This document shows positions 25,836-35,105 of a DNA stretch of 64,000 bases, piece by piece. The stretch is from positions 124,001 to 188,000 of the forward strand of contig NZ_JAERRK010000002.1 in NCBI RefSeq assembly GCF_016741775.1, given 5' to 3'. The notes under the pieces were generated by a model, which had not been told where the DNA came from, searched no databases, and saw only the letters and a list, made by a program, of their open reading frames with translations. The DNA is from Streptomyces actinomycinicus. GTDB lineage: Bacteria; Actinomycetota; Actinomycetes; Streptomycetales; Streptomycetaceae. Every line of letters begins with the position of its first letter. Positions within the stretch are counted from its first letter, which is position 1. A program made the position numbers and the translations under genes.

Positions 25836-27005
25836 TCACGCACGTGCCGTCCCGGATGCGCCGCTCTCGTTCCACGGGCGGAGTTTCTCCGGGTTGCGGA
25901 CCGCCCAGATATGGGTGATGCGGGTGCCGGCGAGGCCGAACGCCGCTACGTTCACGGTGGTGCCGGAGGACTGGGCGACCAGGCCGGGCCGGCCGTTGAC
26001 CGTGCGCTCCAGGAGCGTCAGCCCAGGGGCCTTGCCGGCGAAGTGGGCCAGGTACTGGGCGATGCGCTCGCCGCCCTCGACCGGACGCAGGGCGGCACCG
26101 ACGAGTCCGCCGCCGTCGGCGATCATCGTGGCGTCGGGGGCCAGGAGCCCGACCAGGGCCTGGATGTCCTGGCTCTCCCACGCCTCCTTGAACCGCCGCA
26201 CCACGTCCGCCTGCCCGGTCGCCGCAACCGCCGGAACGTGTGCCGCGCGAACCTGCCGGCGTGCCGAGGACGCCAGCTGCCGGCAGGCGGCCGGCGTACG
26301 GCCGAGGATCCCGCCGACCTCGGCGAAGGGGTACCGGAAGACGTCGTGCAGGATGAACGCCACGCGTTCGGCCGGCGTCATCGACTCCAGTACGACGAGG
26401 AAGGCCATGTTCACCGACTCGTCCAGGGTGACCCGGTCGGCCGGATCCTGTCTGCCGCCGCCGTCCTGCCCGCCGATCCACTCCGTACGGTCCGGCAACG
26501 GCTCGGGTATCCACTCGCCGACGTAGCGCTCGCGCCGGACCCGCGCCGAGCCGAGCAGATCCAGGCAGACGCGGCCGGCCACCGTCGTCAGCCAGGCACC
26601 GGGCGACTCGATCGCCTCCTGCTGTCGCCGCGACATCGCGTACCAGCGGGCGTAGGTCTCCTGCACGGCGTCCTCGGCCTCGGTCAGCGAACCGAGCAGC
26701 CGGTAGGCGACGTTGACCAGCCGACGCCGCTCACCGAGAACCGCCGGCAGGCGCGGATCAGCCCCGTCCCGCCCCGGCCGGCCCGCGTCGGGCCGTGGTC
26801 CGGACCCGTCATGCCCCAGCCCGTGCGCGTCAGGCCGTGGTCCGGACCCGTCATGCCCCGGCCCGTGCGCGTCAGGCCGTGGTCCGGGCCCGTCATGCCC
26901 CGCTCCCTGCGCGTGGGGCCGCGGTTCTGACCCCTCATACGCCGGTCCGTGCGCTTCCGGTCCCGGCTCGGACCCCGCATGCTCTCGCTCGGCCCCGCTG
27001 CTCAT
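25836..27005 (-). CDS. ECF41-type sigma factor (SigJ-like) with C-terminal SnoaL domain and repeat N-terminus
   Basis: A 389-aa protein. Residues about 20-95 are an acidic/basic Gly-Pro-rich tract of five to six copies of a 14-residue repeat (DAHGPGHDGSGPRP type). Sigma region 2 follows (RRRLVNVAYRLLGSLTEAED), then region 4 (MTPAERVAFILHDVFRYPFA with the helix-turn-helix GRTPAACRQL), then a SnoaL-like domain with ADGGG and the closing NPEKL, both typical of ECF41 sigma factors where this domain tunes activity in place of an anti-sigma. ATG at 27005 has an AGGGGGG site 10 bp upstream; an in-frame start at 27170 is possible. It is divergent from a four-TM protein gene rather than the usual oxidoreductase/decarboxylase partner. 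Confidence 0.88.
   Translation of the reverse strand: MSSGAEREHAGSEPGPEAHGPAYEGSEPRPHAQGAGHDGPGPRPDAHGPGHDGSGPRPDAHGLGHDGSGPRPDAGRPGRDGADPRLPAVLGERRRLVNVAYRLLGSLTEAEDAVQETYARWYAMSRRQQEAIESPGAWLTTVAGRVCLDLLGSARVRRERYVGEWIPEPLPDRTEWIGGQDGGGRQDPADRVTLDESVNMAFLVVLESMTPAERVAFILHDVFRYPFAEVGGILGRTPAACRQLASSARRQVRAAHVPAVAATGQADVVRRFKEAWESQDIQALVGLLAPDATMIADGGGLVGAALRPVEGGERIAQYLAHFAGKAPGLTLLERTVNGRPGLVAQSSGTTVNVAAFGLAGTRITHIWAVRNPEKLRPWNESGASGTARA
26770..26960. repeat. 42-bp in-frame minisatellite within the ECF41 gene
   Basis: Four to five imperfect 42-bp units (GTCAGGCCGTGGTCCGGACC start of unit) encode the 14-aa repeats. The two central units are almost identical, suggesting recent slippage; outer units have drifted. 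The unit length is a multiple of three, so copy-number change preserves the frame. Confidence 0.85.
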
Positions 27006-27199
27006 GCCCCTGATCGCCCCCCTGCTCGCGCTCGTCCGCCCCGACGCGGCCTCCGCTCGCACCGTCCCGGCGAAATCACCTCCCTGGCAGAGAAGTTCGG
27101 CGCCGGCGCGGCGCTCTGCCTCACATTCCGCGGGGCTGCGTCGTCGGACTACCGAGACAGTACCGATCATCGCCGCAAGGCAGACAAGGGGACGGCGTC

Positions 27200-27607
27200 A
27201 TGGCCACCACACACACGATGGCAGGACAGCGCAGCCTCACGTTCGTGCAGGTCGCGATCGCCCTGCAGACCCTGGCCATCTTCTTCCAGGCGGTCAGTGC
27301 CGGACTGCTGCTGTCCTCCTCCCACGGCGAGGTGCTGCACGGCGTCGGAGCGCGCGTGATGTACGGCGCCTCGATGCTGTACGTGCTCGCAGCGATCCTG
27401 GCGTGGCGGCCGGGCGGTGGCTCGCCGCGGCCCATCCTGTACGCGTCCGGCTTCCTCGTCCTCGCCTCGGTGCAGGTGGTCCTGGGCATCGCGCACGTGC
27501 CGTCGGTCCATGTCCCGCTGGGCATCCTGATGTTCGGGCTGAGCGTGCTGGCGCTGGGTCAGGTGCTGGCCGCCCGGTCGCCGGGCCGCTCCGGCGACCG
27601 GTCCTGA
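27200..27607 (+). CDS. Four-TM membrane protein divergent from ECF41 sigma factor
   Basis: A 135-aa protein with four hydrophobic segments (about 14-40, 48-66, 78-98, 103-124) and short loops. AGGGGACGG precedes the ATG. It has no recognised catalytic motif; overall shape resembles small DoxX- or DUF-type membrane proteins. It shares a 194-bp divergent promoter region with the ECF41 sigma factor. ECF41 genes usually control the adjacent gene, so this protein is a likely regulon member. Function unknown. Confidence 0.8.
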   Translation: MATTHTMAGQRSLTFVQVAIALQTLAIFFQAVSAGLLLSSSHGEVLHGVGARVMYGASMLYVLAAILAWRPGGGSPRPILYASGFLVLASVQVVLGIAHVPSVHVPLGILMFGLSVLALGQVLAARSPGRSGDRS

Positions 27608-27681
27608 CCGCCGCGCCCGCTTAATCACGCGACGCCGCCCGTGCCCGGCACATAGATTCGCCCCTCGGCCACTGGCCCTGA

Positions 27682-27723
27682 GGCAGACGGCAGAAGATCG
27701 AAGGCAGACGGCAGAAGACCGAA
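27682..27723. repeat. Two 21-bp direct repeats upstream of the S51-like peptidase
   Basis: GGCAGACGGCAGAAGATCGA and a nearly identical copy begin at 27682 and 27703, followed by looser GCAGGCAGCAGG words. They lie about 45-85 bp before the peptidase start and could be binding sites or simple slippage products. Confidence 0.6.
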
Positions 27724-27768
27724 GCCAGCAGGCAGCAGGCCTCGGTGGACGGAGGGGAAGGGGAGCGC

Positions 27769-28500
27769 GTGGGCAGTCGTACGTTCCTGATCGGCGGTGG
27801 TTGGAGCCGTGCCGAGGTGTACGAGCCGTTCCTGAGCGCGGTGCGCGGGGAGCGGCGGGTCGGGTGTCTGATCGTGGACGAGGGGGACGGGGCCGCGCAG
27901 TTCGAGCGGTACGCGGGGGCGCTGCGTTCGGTGGACCCGTCGTCCGTGCCCGTGCCGTTGCTCGTGCCGCTCGATGGGCGGTTCGCGCCGGAGACCGCGC
28001 TGGACGGGATCGACGGGCTGCTGGTGTGCGGCGGGCTCACTCCCGCCTATCAGGAGGCACTCGCCGGGTGCCGGGAGACGCTCCCGGCACTGCTGGCCGC
28101 GCGCGGGGTGCCGTACGCCGGTTTCTCGGCCGGTGCCGCCGTCGCCGCGCGGCGCGCCGTCGTCGGCGGGTGGCTGGTGGACGGGGTGCCGGTGTGCCCG
28201 GAGGAGACCGGGGAGGACCTCGACGAGGTCGCGGTGCGGGACGGGCTCGGGCTGGTGCCGTTCGCCGTGGATGTGCACGCGGCCCAGTGGGGGACGCTGG
28301 CCCGGCTGGTCGCGGCGGTGGGGCGCGGGGAGGTTCCGTACGGGGTCGCCGTGGACGAGGACACCCTGCTCACCGTGGCCGACGGCAGGGCCCGGGTGGC
28401 GGGGGCCGGCCGGGTGCACCTCGTACGGCCCGGCGGGGACGCGGACGGGGGCGTGGTCGTGCGGGCCTACGGAGCCGGAGAAGAGTTCCCCGCCGGGTAG
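27769..28500 (+). CDS. Peptidase S51-like / class I glutamine-amidotransferase-like protein
   Basis: A 243-aa protein of the peptidase E/cyanophycinase fold. FLIGGGWS opens the first strand, LLVCGGLTPAYQEAL is the second glycine loop, and the nucleophile elbow is GFSAGAAVAARR (Ser about residue 120). The DVHAAQWGTLARLV region supplies a plausible catalytic His. S51 serine peptidases cleave N-terminal Asp dipeptides or cyanophycin, but specificity cannot be read. GTG at 27769 is preferred (GGAGGGGAAGGGGAG upstream) over an in-frame GTG at 27745. It is convergent with the alcohol dehydrogenase gene, separated by a hairpin. Confidence 0.82.
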   Translation: MGSRTFLIGGGWSRAEVYEPFLSAVRGERRVGCLIVDEGDGAAQFERYAGALRSVDPSSVPVPLLVPLDGRFAPETALDGIDGLLVCGGLTPAYQEALAGCRETLPALLAARGVPYAGFSAGAAVAARRAVVGGWLVDGVPVCPEETGEDLDEVAVRDGLGLVPFAVDVHAAQWGTLARLVAAVGRGEVPYGVAVDEDTLLTVADGRARVAGAGRVHLVRPGGDADGGVVVRAYGAGEEFPAG

Positions 28501-28506
28501 ACCGGG

Positions 28507-28530
28507 CCCGGCCGCGCCCCGCCGGCCGGG
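28507..28530. terminator. Two-way terminator hairpin
   Basis: CCCGGCCG and CGGCCGGG pair around an 8-nt loop and fill nearly the whole 30-bp gap between two convergent stop codons (28500 and 28531). Confidence 0.65.
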
Positions 28531-29574
28531 TCAGATCGTGGCCGTGTCGATCACGAACCGGTAGCGGACGTCGCTGGCCTGCACCCGCTCGTACGCCTCG
28601 TTGATCTGGTCGGCGCGGATCACTTCGATCTCCGCGCCCAGGCCGTGCGCGGCGCAGAAGTCCAGCATCTCCTGGGTCTCGGCGATGCCGCCGATGCCGG
28701 AGGTGCTGAGGCTGCGGCGCTTGCCGAACAGCGACTGCAGGACGATCTGGACCGGCTCCTCGGGGAGGCCGACGTTCACCATGGTGCCGTCCGTGCGCAG
28801 CAGGGACAGGTACGCGGAGAAGTCGAGCGGTGCCGAGACGGTGTTCAGGATGATGTCGAACGTGCCGGCCAGCTCCTCGAAGGTGTTCGGGTCGCCGGTG
28901 GCGTAGTAGTGGTCGGCACCCAGCCGCAGGCCGTCGTCCTTCTTGCGCAGGGACTGGGACAGCACGGTGACCTCGGCGCCGAGCGCATGGGCGATCTTGA
29001 CGCCCATGTGACCGAGACCGCCCAGGCCGACGACGGCGACCTTCTTGCCGGGGCCGGCGTTCCAGTGCTTCAGGGGCGAGTACGTGGTGATGCCCGCGCA
29101 GAGCAGCGGCGCGGCCACGTCCAGTGACAGGCCCTCGGGGATCCGGACGACGTAGTTCTCGTCGACGACGACCTTCTCCGAGTAGCCCCCGTACGTAGGC
29201 TCGCCGTCCTTGCCGATCGCGTTGTAGGTCCAGACGGGGCCGCCGCCGGTGCAGTACTGCTCCAGGCCGGCCTTGCAGTCGTCGCACTCGCGGCAGGAGT
29301 CGACCATGCAGCCGACGCCCACCCGGTCGCCGACGGCGAAACCGGTCACGCCGGAGCCGACCTCGGCGACGACGCCTGCGATCTCGTGGCCGGGGACCAT
29401 CGGGAAGATGCCGGGGGCCCAGCCGTCCTGGGCCTGGTGGATGTCGGAGTGGCAGATACCGGCGAACTTGATGTCGATGAGGACGTCGAATTCACCGACC
29501 GGGCGCCGCTCGATGGTGGTCCGCTCCAGCGGGGCCTTCGGGGCGGGCGCGGCGTAAGCAGCAACAGTGGTCAT
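28531..29574 (-). CDS. Zinc-dependent NAD(P) alcohol dehydrogenase (cinnamyl-alcohol type)
   Basis: A 347-aa MDR-family enzyme. The catalytic zinc ligands lie in GICHSDIHQ (Cys about 41) and PGHEIAG (His/Glu about 62), plus the later Cys in [12 protein letters not shown]. The structural zinc site is the Cys cluster [15 protein letters not shown]. The Rossmann motif is [15 protein letters not shown]. It fits the CAD/YahK-type reductases that convert a broad range of aldehydes to alcohols using NADPH. It is divergent from an XRE-type regulator (181-bp gap), a common arrangement in which the regulator controls the dehydrogenase. ATG at 29574 has AGGAGAA upstream. Confidence 0.95.
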   Translation of the reverse strand: MTTVAAYAAPAPKAPLERTTIERRPVGEFDVLIDIKFAGICHSDIHQAQDGWAPGIFPMVPGHEIAGVVAEVGSGVTGFAVGDRVGVGCMVDSCRECDDCKAGLEQYCTGGGPVWTYNAIGKDGEPTYGGYSEKVVVDENYVVRIPEGLSLDVAAPLLCAGITTYSPLKHWNAGPGKKVAVVGLGGLGHMGVKIAHALGAEVTVLSQSLRKKDDGLRLGADHYYATGDPNTFEELAGTFDIILNTVSAPLDFSAYLSLLRTDGTMVNVGLPEEPVQIVLQSLFGKRRSLSTSGIGGIAETQEMLDFCAAHGLGAEIEVIRADQINEAYERVQASDVRYRFVIDTATI

Positions 29575-29755
29575 GCCGGGTTCTCCTCATGGGGGGTGAC
29601 GCGTCCGGTTGCCTTCCGACCGGGCACTTCTCCAGCCTGCATCCGATCCGGGCCCACCACCCAGTCACCGGGTTTGCGTACGACCGCTGTGCCTACCACC
29701 GGCGGGGACAGGCTCCCGGGCGTGCCGAGGCGTACGAACAGGAATACTGGACGGC

Positions 29756-30664
29756 ATGGACAGCAGGGACGCGCAGCCGGAGACAGCGGCCCGCGCCGGG
29801 CGGCCCCTGGACCGGCGGGCGGAGCTGAGCGAGTTCCTGCGCAGCCGGCGGGCCCGGCTGAAGCCGGAGGACGTGGGGCTGCCCGACTTCGGACGGCACC
29901 GCCGGGTGCCGGGGCTGCGCCGGGAGGAGCTGGCGCAGCTGGCGGGGGTGTCGGTCGCCTACTACACCCGCCTCGAGCAGGGCAACGGACGGAACGTCTC
30001 GGCGGAGGTGCTGGACTCGATCGCCCGGGCGCTGCGGCTGACGGACGCCGAGCACGCCCACCTCAGCCATCTGGCGAAGCCGAAGGCGCACAAGAAGAAG
30101 CCGGCGGCACGGCAGCAGCAGGTGCGTGCGGTGCTGCGACAGCTGCTGGACTCGCTGGACGGCGTACCGGCGTACATCGTCGGCCGGCGTTCGGAGATCC
30201 TCGCGTGGAACCGGATGGCCGCGGCTCTGTTCGGCGACTGGGAGCAGCTGCCGCCCGCCGAGCGGAACTGGGCCCGGCTGGTGTTCCTGAAGCCCGAGTA
30301 CCGGGAGCTGTTCGTCGACTGGGAGCAGAAGGCGATCGACATCGTGTGCGCACTGCGCATGGATGCGGGCTGCTATCCGGACGATCCGCGGCTGTCGGCT
30401 CTGGTGGGCGAACTGTCCGTCAAGAGCGAGGAGTTCCGGCGGCTGTGGGCCACGCACGACGTCAAGGAGAAGAGTCACGGCGTCAAGCGGCTGCACCACC
30501 CCCTGGTGGGCGATCTGGCCCTCAACTTCGAGAGCTTCCGGCTGACGGACGGCACCGATCAGTCCCTGATCACCTACCACGCCGAACCCGGCTCCCCGTC
30601 GGCGGACTCGCTGCGCCTGCTGGCCAGCTGGGGCACGGACGCGGCCCGCGCGGTGACGCGGTGA
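29756..30664 (+). CDS. XRE-family regulator with MmyB-like ligand domain
   Basis: A 302-aa regulator. Residues about 22-95 hold the helix-turn-helix with FLRSRRARLKPEDVGLP, then RRVPGLRREELAQLAGVSVA and YYTRLEQG, the standard signature of this Streptomyces family. The C-terminal about 190 residues are the MmyB-like PAS-type domain (AYIVGRRSEILAWNRMAAAL, then NWARLVF and HHPLVGDLAL), thought to bind a small hydrophobic ligand. It is divergent from the alcohol dehydrogenase and likely represses it and itself. ATG at 29756 is preferred over the frame opening at 29609. A strong hairpin follows the stop. Confidence 0.93.
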   Translation: MDSRDAQPETAARAGRPLDRRAELSEFLRSRRARLKPEDVGLPDFGRHRRVPGLRREELAQLAGVSVAYYTRLEQGNGRNVSAEVLDSIARALRLTDAEHAHLSHLAKPKAHKKKPAARQQQVRAVLRQLLDSLDGVPAYIVGRRSEILAWNRMAAALFGDWEQLPPAERNWARLVFLKPEYRELFVDWEQKAIDIVCALRMDAGCYPDDPRLSALVGELSVKSEEFRRLWATHDVKEKSHGVKRLHHPLVGDLALNFESFRLTDGTDQSLITYHAEPGSPSADSLRLLASWGTDAARAVTR

Positions 30665-30748
30665 ACGGTGTCGTTTCAAGGTCTGCCTGACACGGTGAAC
30701 GCGTGCCGCCTCGAGTGCGGCGTGGCAAGGACGAGCGGTGACGCGACA

Positions 30749-30784
30749 AGGGGCACACCCGAGGTTTTCCTCCGGTGTGCCCCT
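30749..30784. terminator. Two-way terminator between regulator and protease genes
   Basis: AGGGGCACACC pairs with GGTGTGCCCCT, with an inner GAGG/CCTC stem around TTTT and one C-C mismatch. It is the main feature of the 170-bp gap between the convergent stops at 30664 and 30835. Confidence 0.8.
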
Positions 30785-30834
30785 CGTCAACGAGCGCTAC
30801 GCCTTGTGCGGCGGCGCCTCACGTCTGCCGCGGC

Positions 30835-33800
30835 TCACTTGCCGAAGTAGGCGTTGTAGATCGTGATCTCCGACGTGTTGCCCTTCTTGTCGGTGATCTT
30901 GGCGCGGAACGAGATCGCCTTGTCCTTCGCCGGGTTCTTCACGGTGATCTTGCCGCCCCGGACGTCGGCCTTCTTGAAGTTCTTGCCGTCGTAGGAGACG
31001 TAGACGGCGAGGGACTTCAGGTTGCCGCCCGCGGCGGAGCCCTCCACGGTGACCGGGAAGGTGACCTTCTTGCCGGCCTCGACCCGGCTGTCCAGGCCGG
31101 TCGTCGCGCCGAAGTGCAGGGCGGAGGCGGGCAGCTGGGCGAAGTCGTGCGACGGCTTCTTGGAACGGAAGGTCCAGGCCGCGTCGATCCGCGTCGAGGC
31201 CTCCGACACCTTCGAGGACCGCTTGACCGAGGTGGTCAGCTTGTACGCCGCGTCACCGGTCGGCACCTTGAAGGTCTTCTCGCCGAACAGCGGGTCGTCG
31301 TTGGAACCGACCTTGGTGCCGTTGCGGTACAGGGTGGTGGTCACCGAGGTGTAGTCCGAGTAACCGGCGTGCCTGCCGGAGTCCGCGACCAGCGGCAGCG
31401 CACCGAAGATCTCGTTGCCGTCGCGGAAGAGCCCGAGGTCCTTGCTGACGTGCGGGCCGAACACCGCGGTGTTGACCGTCTTGGTGTAGCTCTTGCCGGC
31501 CTTGAAGGTGAACTGGCCGAGGTCGTAGCCGGCGTCGGCGACCGGGAAGCCGTCCTGGTCCACCCCGGCGTCCTGCTCGAACTCCAGCCCCCAGCTGACG
31601 CCGCCCTGGGCGGACAGGTGCAGGGTGCGGGTGCCGGGCAGGCTCTGCGGCACGCTGATGGAGGAGGCGCCGGAGCTGCCGGGCAGCCAGCCGACCGCGG
31701 AGACGGAGCCCTTCTTGCCGCTCGCCGCCGCACCCATCCGGGCCTTCACCGTGGCGAGGTCACCGGCCTTGTAGTGCTTGGTGTAGCCGGTGGCGAGCCG
31801 CTTGACCGCGCCGCCCGCGGTGACGGCGTACTCCTCGTGCGCACCCTTGGTCCAGTGGCCGTCCCACTGCTGGCGCAGCGTCCCGGCGGGCAGCTGCGGG
31901 CCGAGGTGGGCGGTGCGGAAGTTCTTGTACGTGTCCAGGAACCAGCCGTAGCCGTACTGGCCGTCGCCGATCGTGACGTCGTACTCCGGCGAGGCGAACT
32001 GGGACTTCACGCCCGTGGCGGGAACGGTGATGTCCACCGGCTTGGCCTTGCGCGCGTCGATGGTGAGCGTCTGCTTCTTGCCGACGGTCAGCTTCGGCTG
32101 CGCGATCCAGTCGATGCCCTTGGAGGCGTCCTGCGGGTCGCCGTAGATGGCCGTGTTGAGGATGTACGTGCCCTTGGGCGCGCGCACCTTCACCGTGCCG
32201 GACTTGTCGTACGGGTTCAGCCAGACGCCGTTGGCGAGGCCGGCCACGCCGCTGAGGTCGGCGCCGTAGTACGGGGCCGGCTTGCCGTCACGGCCGATGA
32301 ACTTCAGGGTGAGGTCGTACGACTCCACCTCGCGCTGCACCGCGGCGCCCGTGCGGACCGTCTGGCCGCCGCCCGTCGCCGTGACGTACGCGGAGTAGGC
32401 GCCGTCGACGGTGCCGCCCAGCTTGGTGTTGACGGTGAAGCCGACCGAGGCCTTGCCGTGCGCCGGGACGGTCACGCTCGTGCTCGCCAGCTTGAAGAAG
32501 CCGGACGGGGCGGCCGCGCCCTTGGGGTTGGTGGCGGTGGAGGCCAGCTTGAGCGTGACGTCCTTGTCGCCGAGGTTGCGGTAGGTCAGCTTCTTGGTGG
32601 CCGGCTTGTCGTCGGTGTGCGGCCACTGCTGCACGCCGAAGCTCACCGAGACCGGTTCGGCGACGATCGACTGCTTGATGGCCTTGTCCACCTGGATGCG
32701 GCCCGAGCCCTGCTCGAAGGGCGTGTACTTGCCGCCCTTGGCGGAGCCGGTCAGGGCGCCCTTCAGCTCGGAGTAGCCCCAGTCGGGGTGCTCCTGCTTG
32801 AGGATGGCGGCGGCGCCCGCGACGTGCGGGGTGGCCATCGAGGTGCCGGAGATGGTCAGGTAGCCCTCGGGCTTCTCGCCTACCTCCTCGTCGATGACGC
32901 TGCCCTTGGCCGCGGCGGCGGTGATGTCCACGCCGGGGGCGGTGACGTCCGGCTTGATGGCGCCGTCTCCGACGCGCGGGCCGGTGGAGGAGAAGTCCGC
33001 GAGGACGTCCTTCTTGTCGACGGCGCCGACGGTGAGCGCGGCGTCCGCGCTGCCCGGCGAACCGATCGACTGGGGGCCGTCGTTGCCCGCGGCGATCGCG
33101 AACAGCACGCCCTTCTCGGCGGAGAGCTTGTTGACCTCGGCCTCGAGCGGGTCGATCTCGGGGGTGTCGTAGCCGCCGAGGCTCAGGTTGATGACGGAGG
33201 CACCCTGGGAGACCGCCCACTCCATGCCGGCGAGGATGCCGGAGTCGTCACCGGAGCCGGTGTCGTCCAGGACCTTGCCGTTGAGGATCTCGGCGTCGGG
33301 GGCCACGCCCTTGTACTTGCCGCCCGACTTGGCGCCGGTGCCCGCCACGATGGAGGCGACGTGCGTGCCGTGGCCGAAGTGGTCCTTGGCGTCGGTGGCG
33401 GTGGTGAAGTTCTTGGACTCGGTCACCTGGGACTTGAGGTCCGGGTGCGAGGTGTCCACGCCGGTGTCCAGGACGGCGACCTTCACGCCCTTGCCGGTGT
33501 AGCCGGCCTTCCAGGCGGTGGGGGCGCCGATCTGCGGCACGGACTTGTCGAGCGAGGCCTTGCGGACGCCGTCGAGCCAGACGTGGGCGATGCCGGAGGC
33601 GGTCCGGTCGCCGTTGGTGACCGCGTCCCACAGCCCGGCGGTGTCCTTGACGGGGGTCTGCACGGCGTCCGCGTTGAGCGCCTTCAGGCTGCGGCGCAGG
33701 GTGCCGGCGTCGCGGACGTCGGCCTTGGCGGCCGTGGCGGCGCCGCGGTAGCCGACGATGACCTTCAGGCCGTTCTTCTGGGCCTTGCGGGTGGCGGCCT

Positions 33801-34146
33801 TGTTCAGCTCGGTGATGTCGAACAGGCGCTGGTCCAGTGTGCCGGAGGCGACCAGGCGGGCCGCGTCGGCGGGGATGACCAGCGTGTGCCCGGCGGCCTT
33901 GCGGACCTGGACGGGTATGTGCTCGCGTCCTTCGGCCCGCTGCAGGCCGACGATCCGGCCCTTGGCGTCGAGGGCGACGCGGTCGCCGGTGATCAGGGTG
34001 ACGTGGTGCTTGGCGGTGAAGGTGGCGGCAGGCGCCGAAGCGCCCGCGGGCTTCGCCGACGCGGGGCTGGTCATACCCGCTGCGAGGGCGACCGCTGCGG
34101 CCGTTGCCACGGTCGCCGCAGCTGCACTTTTCACTTGTCTGCGCAA
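30835..34146 (-). CDS. Secreted subtilisin-like serine protease (S8), 1103 aa
   Basis: A signal peptide (residues 1-31, SPASA-KP cleavage) is followed by a prodomain (about 40-200) and the S8 catalytic domain. The triad is Asp227 (VAVLDTGVD), His259 (HGTHVAS) and Ser436 (GTSMATPHVAG), with oxyanion Asn355 (AAGNDG). About 600 further residues form beta-rich, Fn3/Ig-like domains (NPKGAAAPSGFF region onward) ending without a membrane anchor, so the enzyme is released or wall-bound. Streptomyces proteases of this size act in protein scavenging and in processing of secreted developmental proteins. The start is TTG (34144-34146) with AGGGGGAG just upstream. It is probably monocistronic, ending at a hairpin. 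Confidence 0.95.
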   Translation of the reverse strand: MRRQVKSAAAATVATAAAVALAAGMTSPASAKPAGASAPAATFTAKHHVTLITGDRVALDAKGRIVGLQRAEGREHIPVQVRKAAGHTLVIPADAARLVASGTLDQRLFDITELNKAATRKAQKNGLKVIVGYRGAATAAKADVRDAGTLRRSLKALNADAVQTPVKDTAGLWDAVTNGDRTASGIAHVWLDGVRKASLDKSVPQIGAPTAWKAGYTGKGVKVAVLDTGVDTSHPDLKSQVTESKNFTTATDAKDHFGHGTHVASIVAGTGAKSGGKYKGVAPDAEILNGKVLDDTGSGDDSGILAGMEWAVSQGASVINLSLGGYDTPEIDPLEAEVNKLSAEKGVLFAIAAGNDGPQSIGSPGSADAALTVGAVDKKDVLADFSSTGPRVGDGAIKPDVTAPGVDITAAAAKGSVIDEEVGEKPEGYLTISGTSMATPHVAGAAAILKQEHPDWGYSELKGALTGSAKGGKYTPFEQGSGRIQVDKAIKQSIVAEPVSVSFGVQQWPHTDDKPATKKLTYRNLGDKDVTLKLASTATNPKGAAAPSGFFKLASTSVTVPAHGKASVGFTVNTKLGGTVDGAYSAYVTATGGGQTVRTGAAVQREVESYDLTLKFIGRDGKPAPYYGADLSGVAGLANGVWLNPYDKSGTVKVRAPKGTYILNTAIYGDPQDASKGIDWIAQPKLTVGKKQTLTIDARKAKPVDITVPATGVKSQFASPEYDVTIGDGQYGYGWFLDTYKNFRTAHLGPQLPAGTLRQQWDGHWTKGAHEEYAVTAGGAVKRLATGYTKHYKAGDLATVKARMGAAASGKKGSVSAVGWLPGSSGASSISVPQSLPGTRTLHLSAQGGVSWGLEFEQDAGVDQDGFPVADAGYDLGQFTFKAGKSYTKTVNTAVFGPHVSKDLGLFRDGNEIFGALPLVADSGRHAGYSDYTSVTTTLYRNGTKVGSNDDPLFGEKTFKVPTGDAAYKLTTSVKRSSKVSEASTRIDAAWTFRSKKPSHDFAQLPASALHFGATTGLDSRVEAGKKVTFPVTVEGSAAGGNLKSLAVYVSYDGKNFKKADVRGGKITVKNPAKDKAISFRAKITDKKGNTSEITIYNAYFGK

Positions 34147-34376
34147 GTTCTCCCCCTGGAGACGGAGTACCGGGCGAATTCCCCGTTCACCCGGCCGGGG
34201 GCAGTCCCGTACGTACGCACGTCAACCCCCCGGATCACGAAGTATGCCGGGGGGTGATCAGACGGCTCAATAGATGAGAGGACGGTGTGAAAGCGCGTCC
34301 GAAAACTGTTACGCGCTGGCCGATACGCCGTTACAGAACCGGGAAGTTCCCTTTGTTCAGGCGGCGTTGTGCGCCG

Positions 34377-35060
34377 TCAGGCGCCGGTGTTCTCCGTCAC
34401 CGTGATCCTGCCCTTGCGCAGCGTGGCCAGCCGCGGGGCCTTCTTCGCGAGTGCGGAGTCGTGGGTGACCATGATGAAGGTCAGCCCGTGTTCCTTCCAC
34501 AGGCGTTCGAGCACGTCCATGATCTCGTCCCGCATGCCCTCGTCCAGGTTGCCGGTCGGCTCGTCGGCCAGCAGCACCTTGGGCTTCTTCACCACGGCCC
34601 GGGCGATGGCGACGCGCTGCTGCTGGCCCCCGGACATTTCCGAGGGGAGATGGGCGAGGCGTTCTCCGAGGCCGACGGACTCCAGTGCCTCGGCGGCCAG
34701 TTCGCGGCGTTCCCTGACCTTGATGCCCAGGGGGACGAGGGCGGTTTCCACGTTCTCCTGGGCGGTGAGCGTCGGAATCAGGTTGAAGGACTGGAAGACG
34801 AAGCCGATGTTCTCGCTGCGGATTTTGGTCAGCCGGGCCTCGGTGAGCCGGGCCAGGTCGGTGCCGTCCAGGGACACCTCGCCGGAGGTGGGGTGGTCGA
34901 GGCCGCCGAGCATCTGCAGGAGGGTGGATTTCCCGCCGCCCGTGGGGCCTTGGATGACCAGGCGGTCGCCTTCGCCGATGGTCAGGTCTATGCCGTCGAG
35001 GGCGTGGACGGTGTCCTTGCCTCGCGTGTAGCGCTTGGTGACGTTTCTCAGTTCGTACAT
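34377..35060 (-). CDS. MacB/LolD-type ABC transporter ATPase
   Basis: A 227-aa ATPase. Walker A is GPTGGGKST (about 39), Q-loop VFQSFNLIPTLTAQENV, signature MSGGQQQRVAIARA (about 143) and Walker B VLLADEPTGNLD. The Q-loop wording and short length place it with MacB/LolD/FtsE-type ATPases that drive mechanotransmission rather than transport through a pore. It follows its FtsX-type permease after 45 bp on the same strand. Likely partners act on lipoproteins, peptides or cell-wall enzymes at the outer face; substrate unknown. Confidence 0.94.
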   Translation of the reverse strand: MYELRNVTKRYTRGKDTVHALDGIDLTIGEGDRLVIQGPTGGGKSTLLQMLGGLDHPTSGEVSLDGTDLARLTEARLTKIRSENIGFVFQSFNLIPTLTAQENVETALVPLGIKVRERRELAAEALESVGLGERLAHLPSEMSGGQQQRVAIARAVVKKPKVLLADEPTGNLDEGMRDEIMDVLERLWKEHGLTFIMVTHDSALAKKAPRLATLRKGRITVTENTGA

Positions 35061-35105
35061 GGTGACTCCGGGAAGGGTTCGGGATGGTTGCTCGGCGGGT
35101 GACCG

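Noticed and set aside
30775..34257. 1160-codon plus-strand frame
   Set aside because: Exact antisense of the subtilisin gene, whose catalytic triad and signal peptide are clear.
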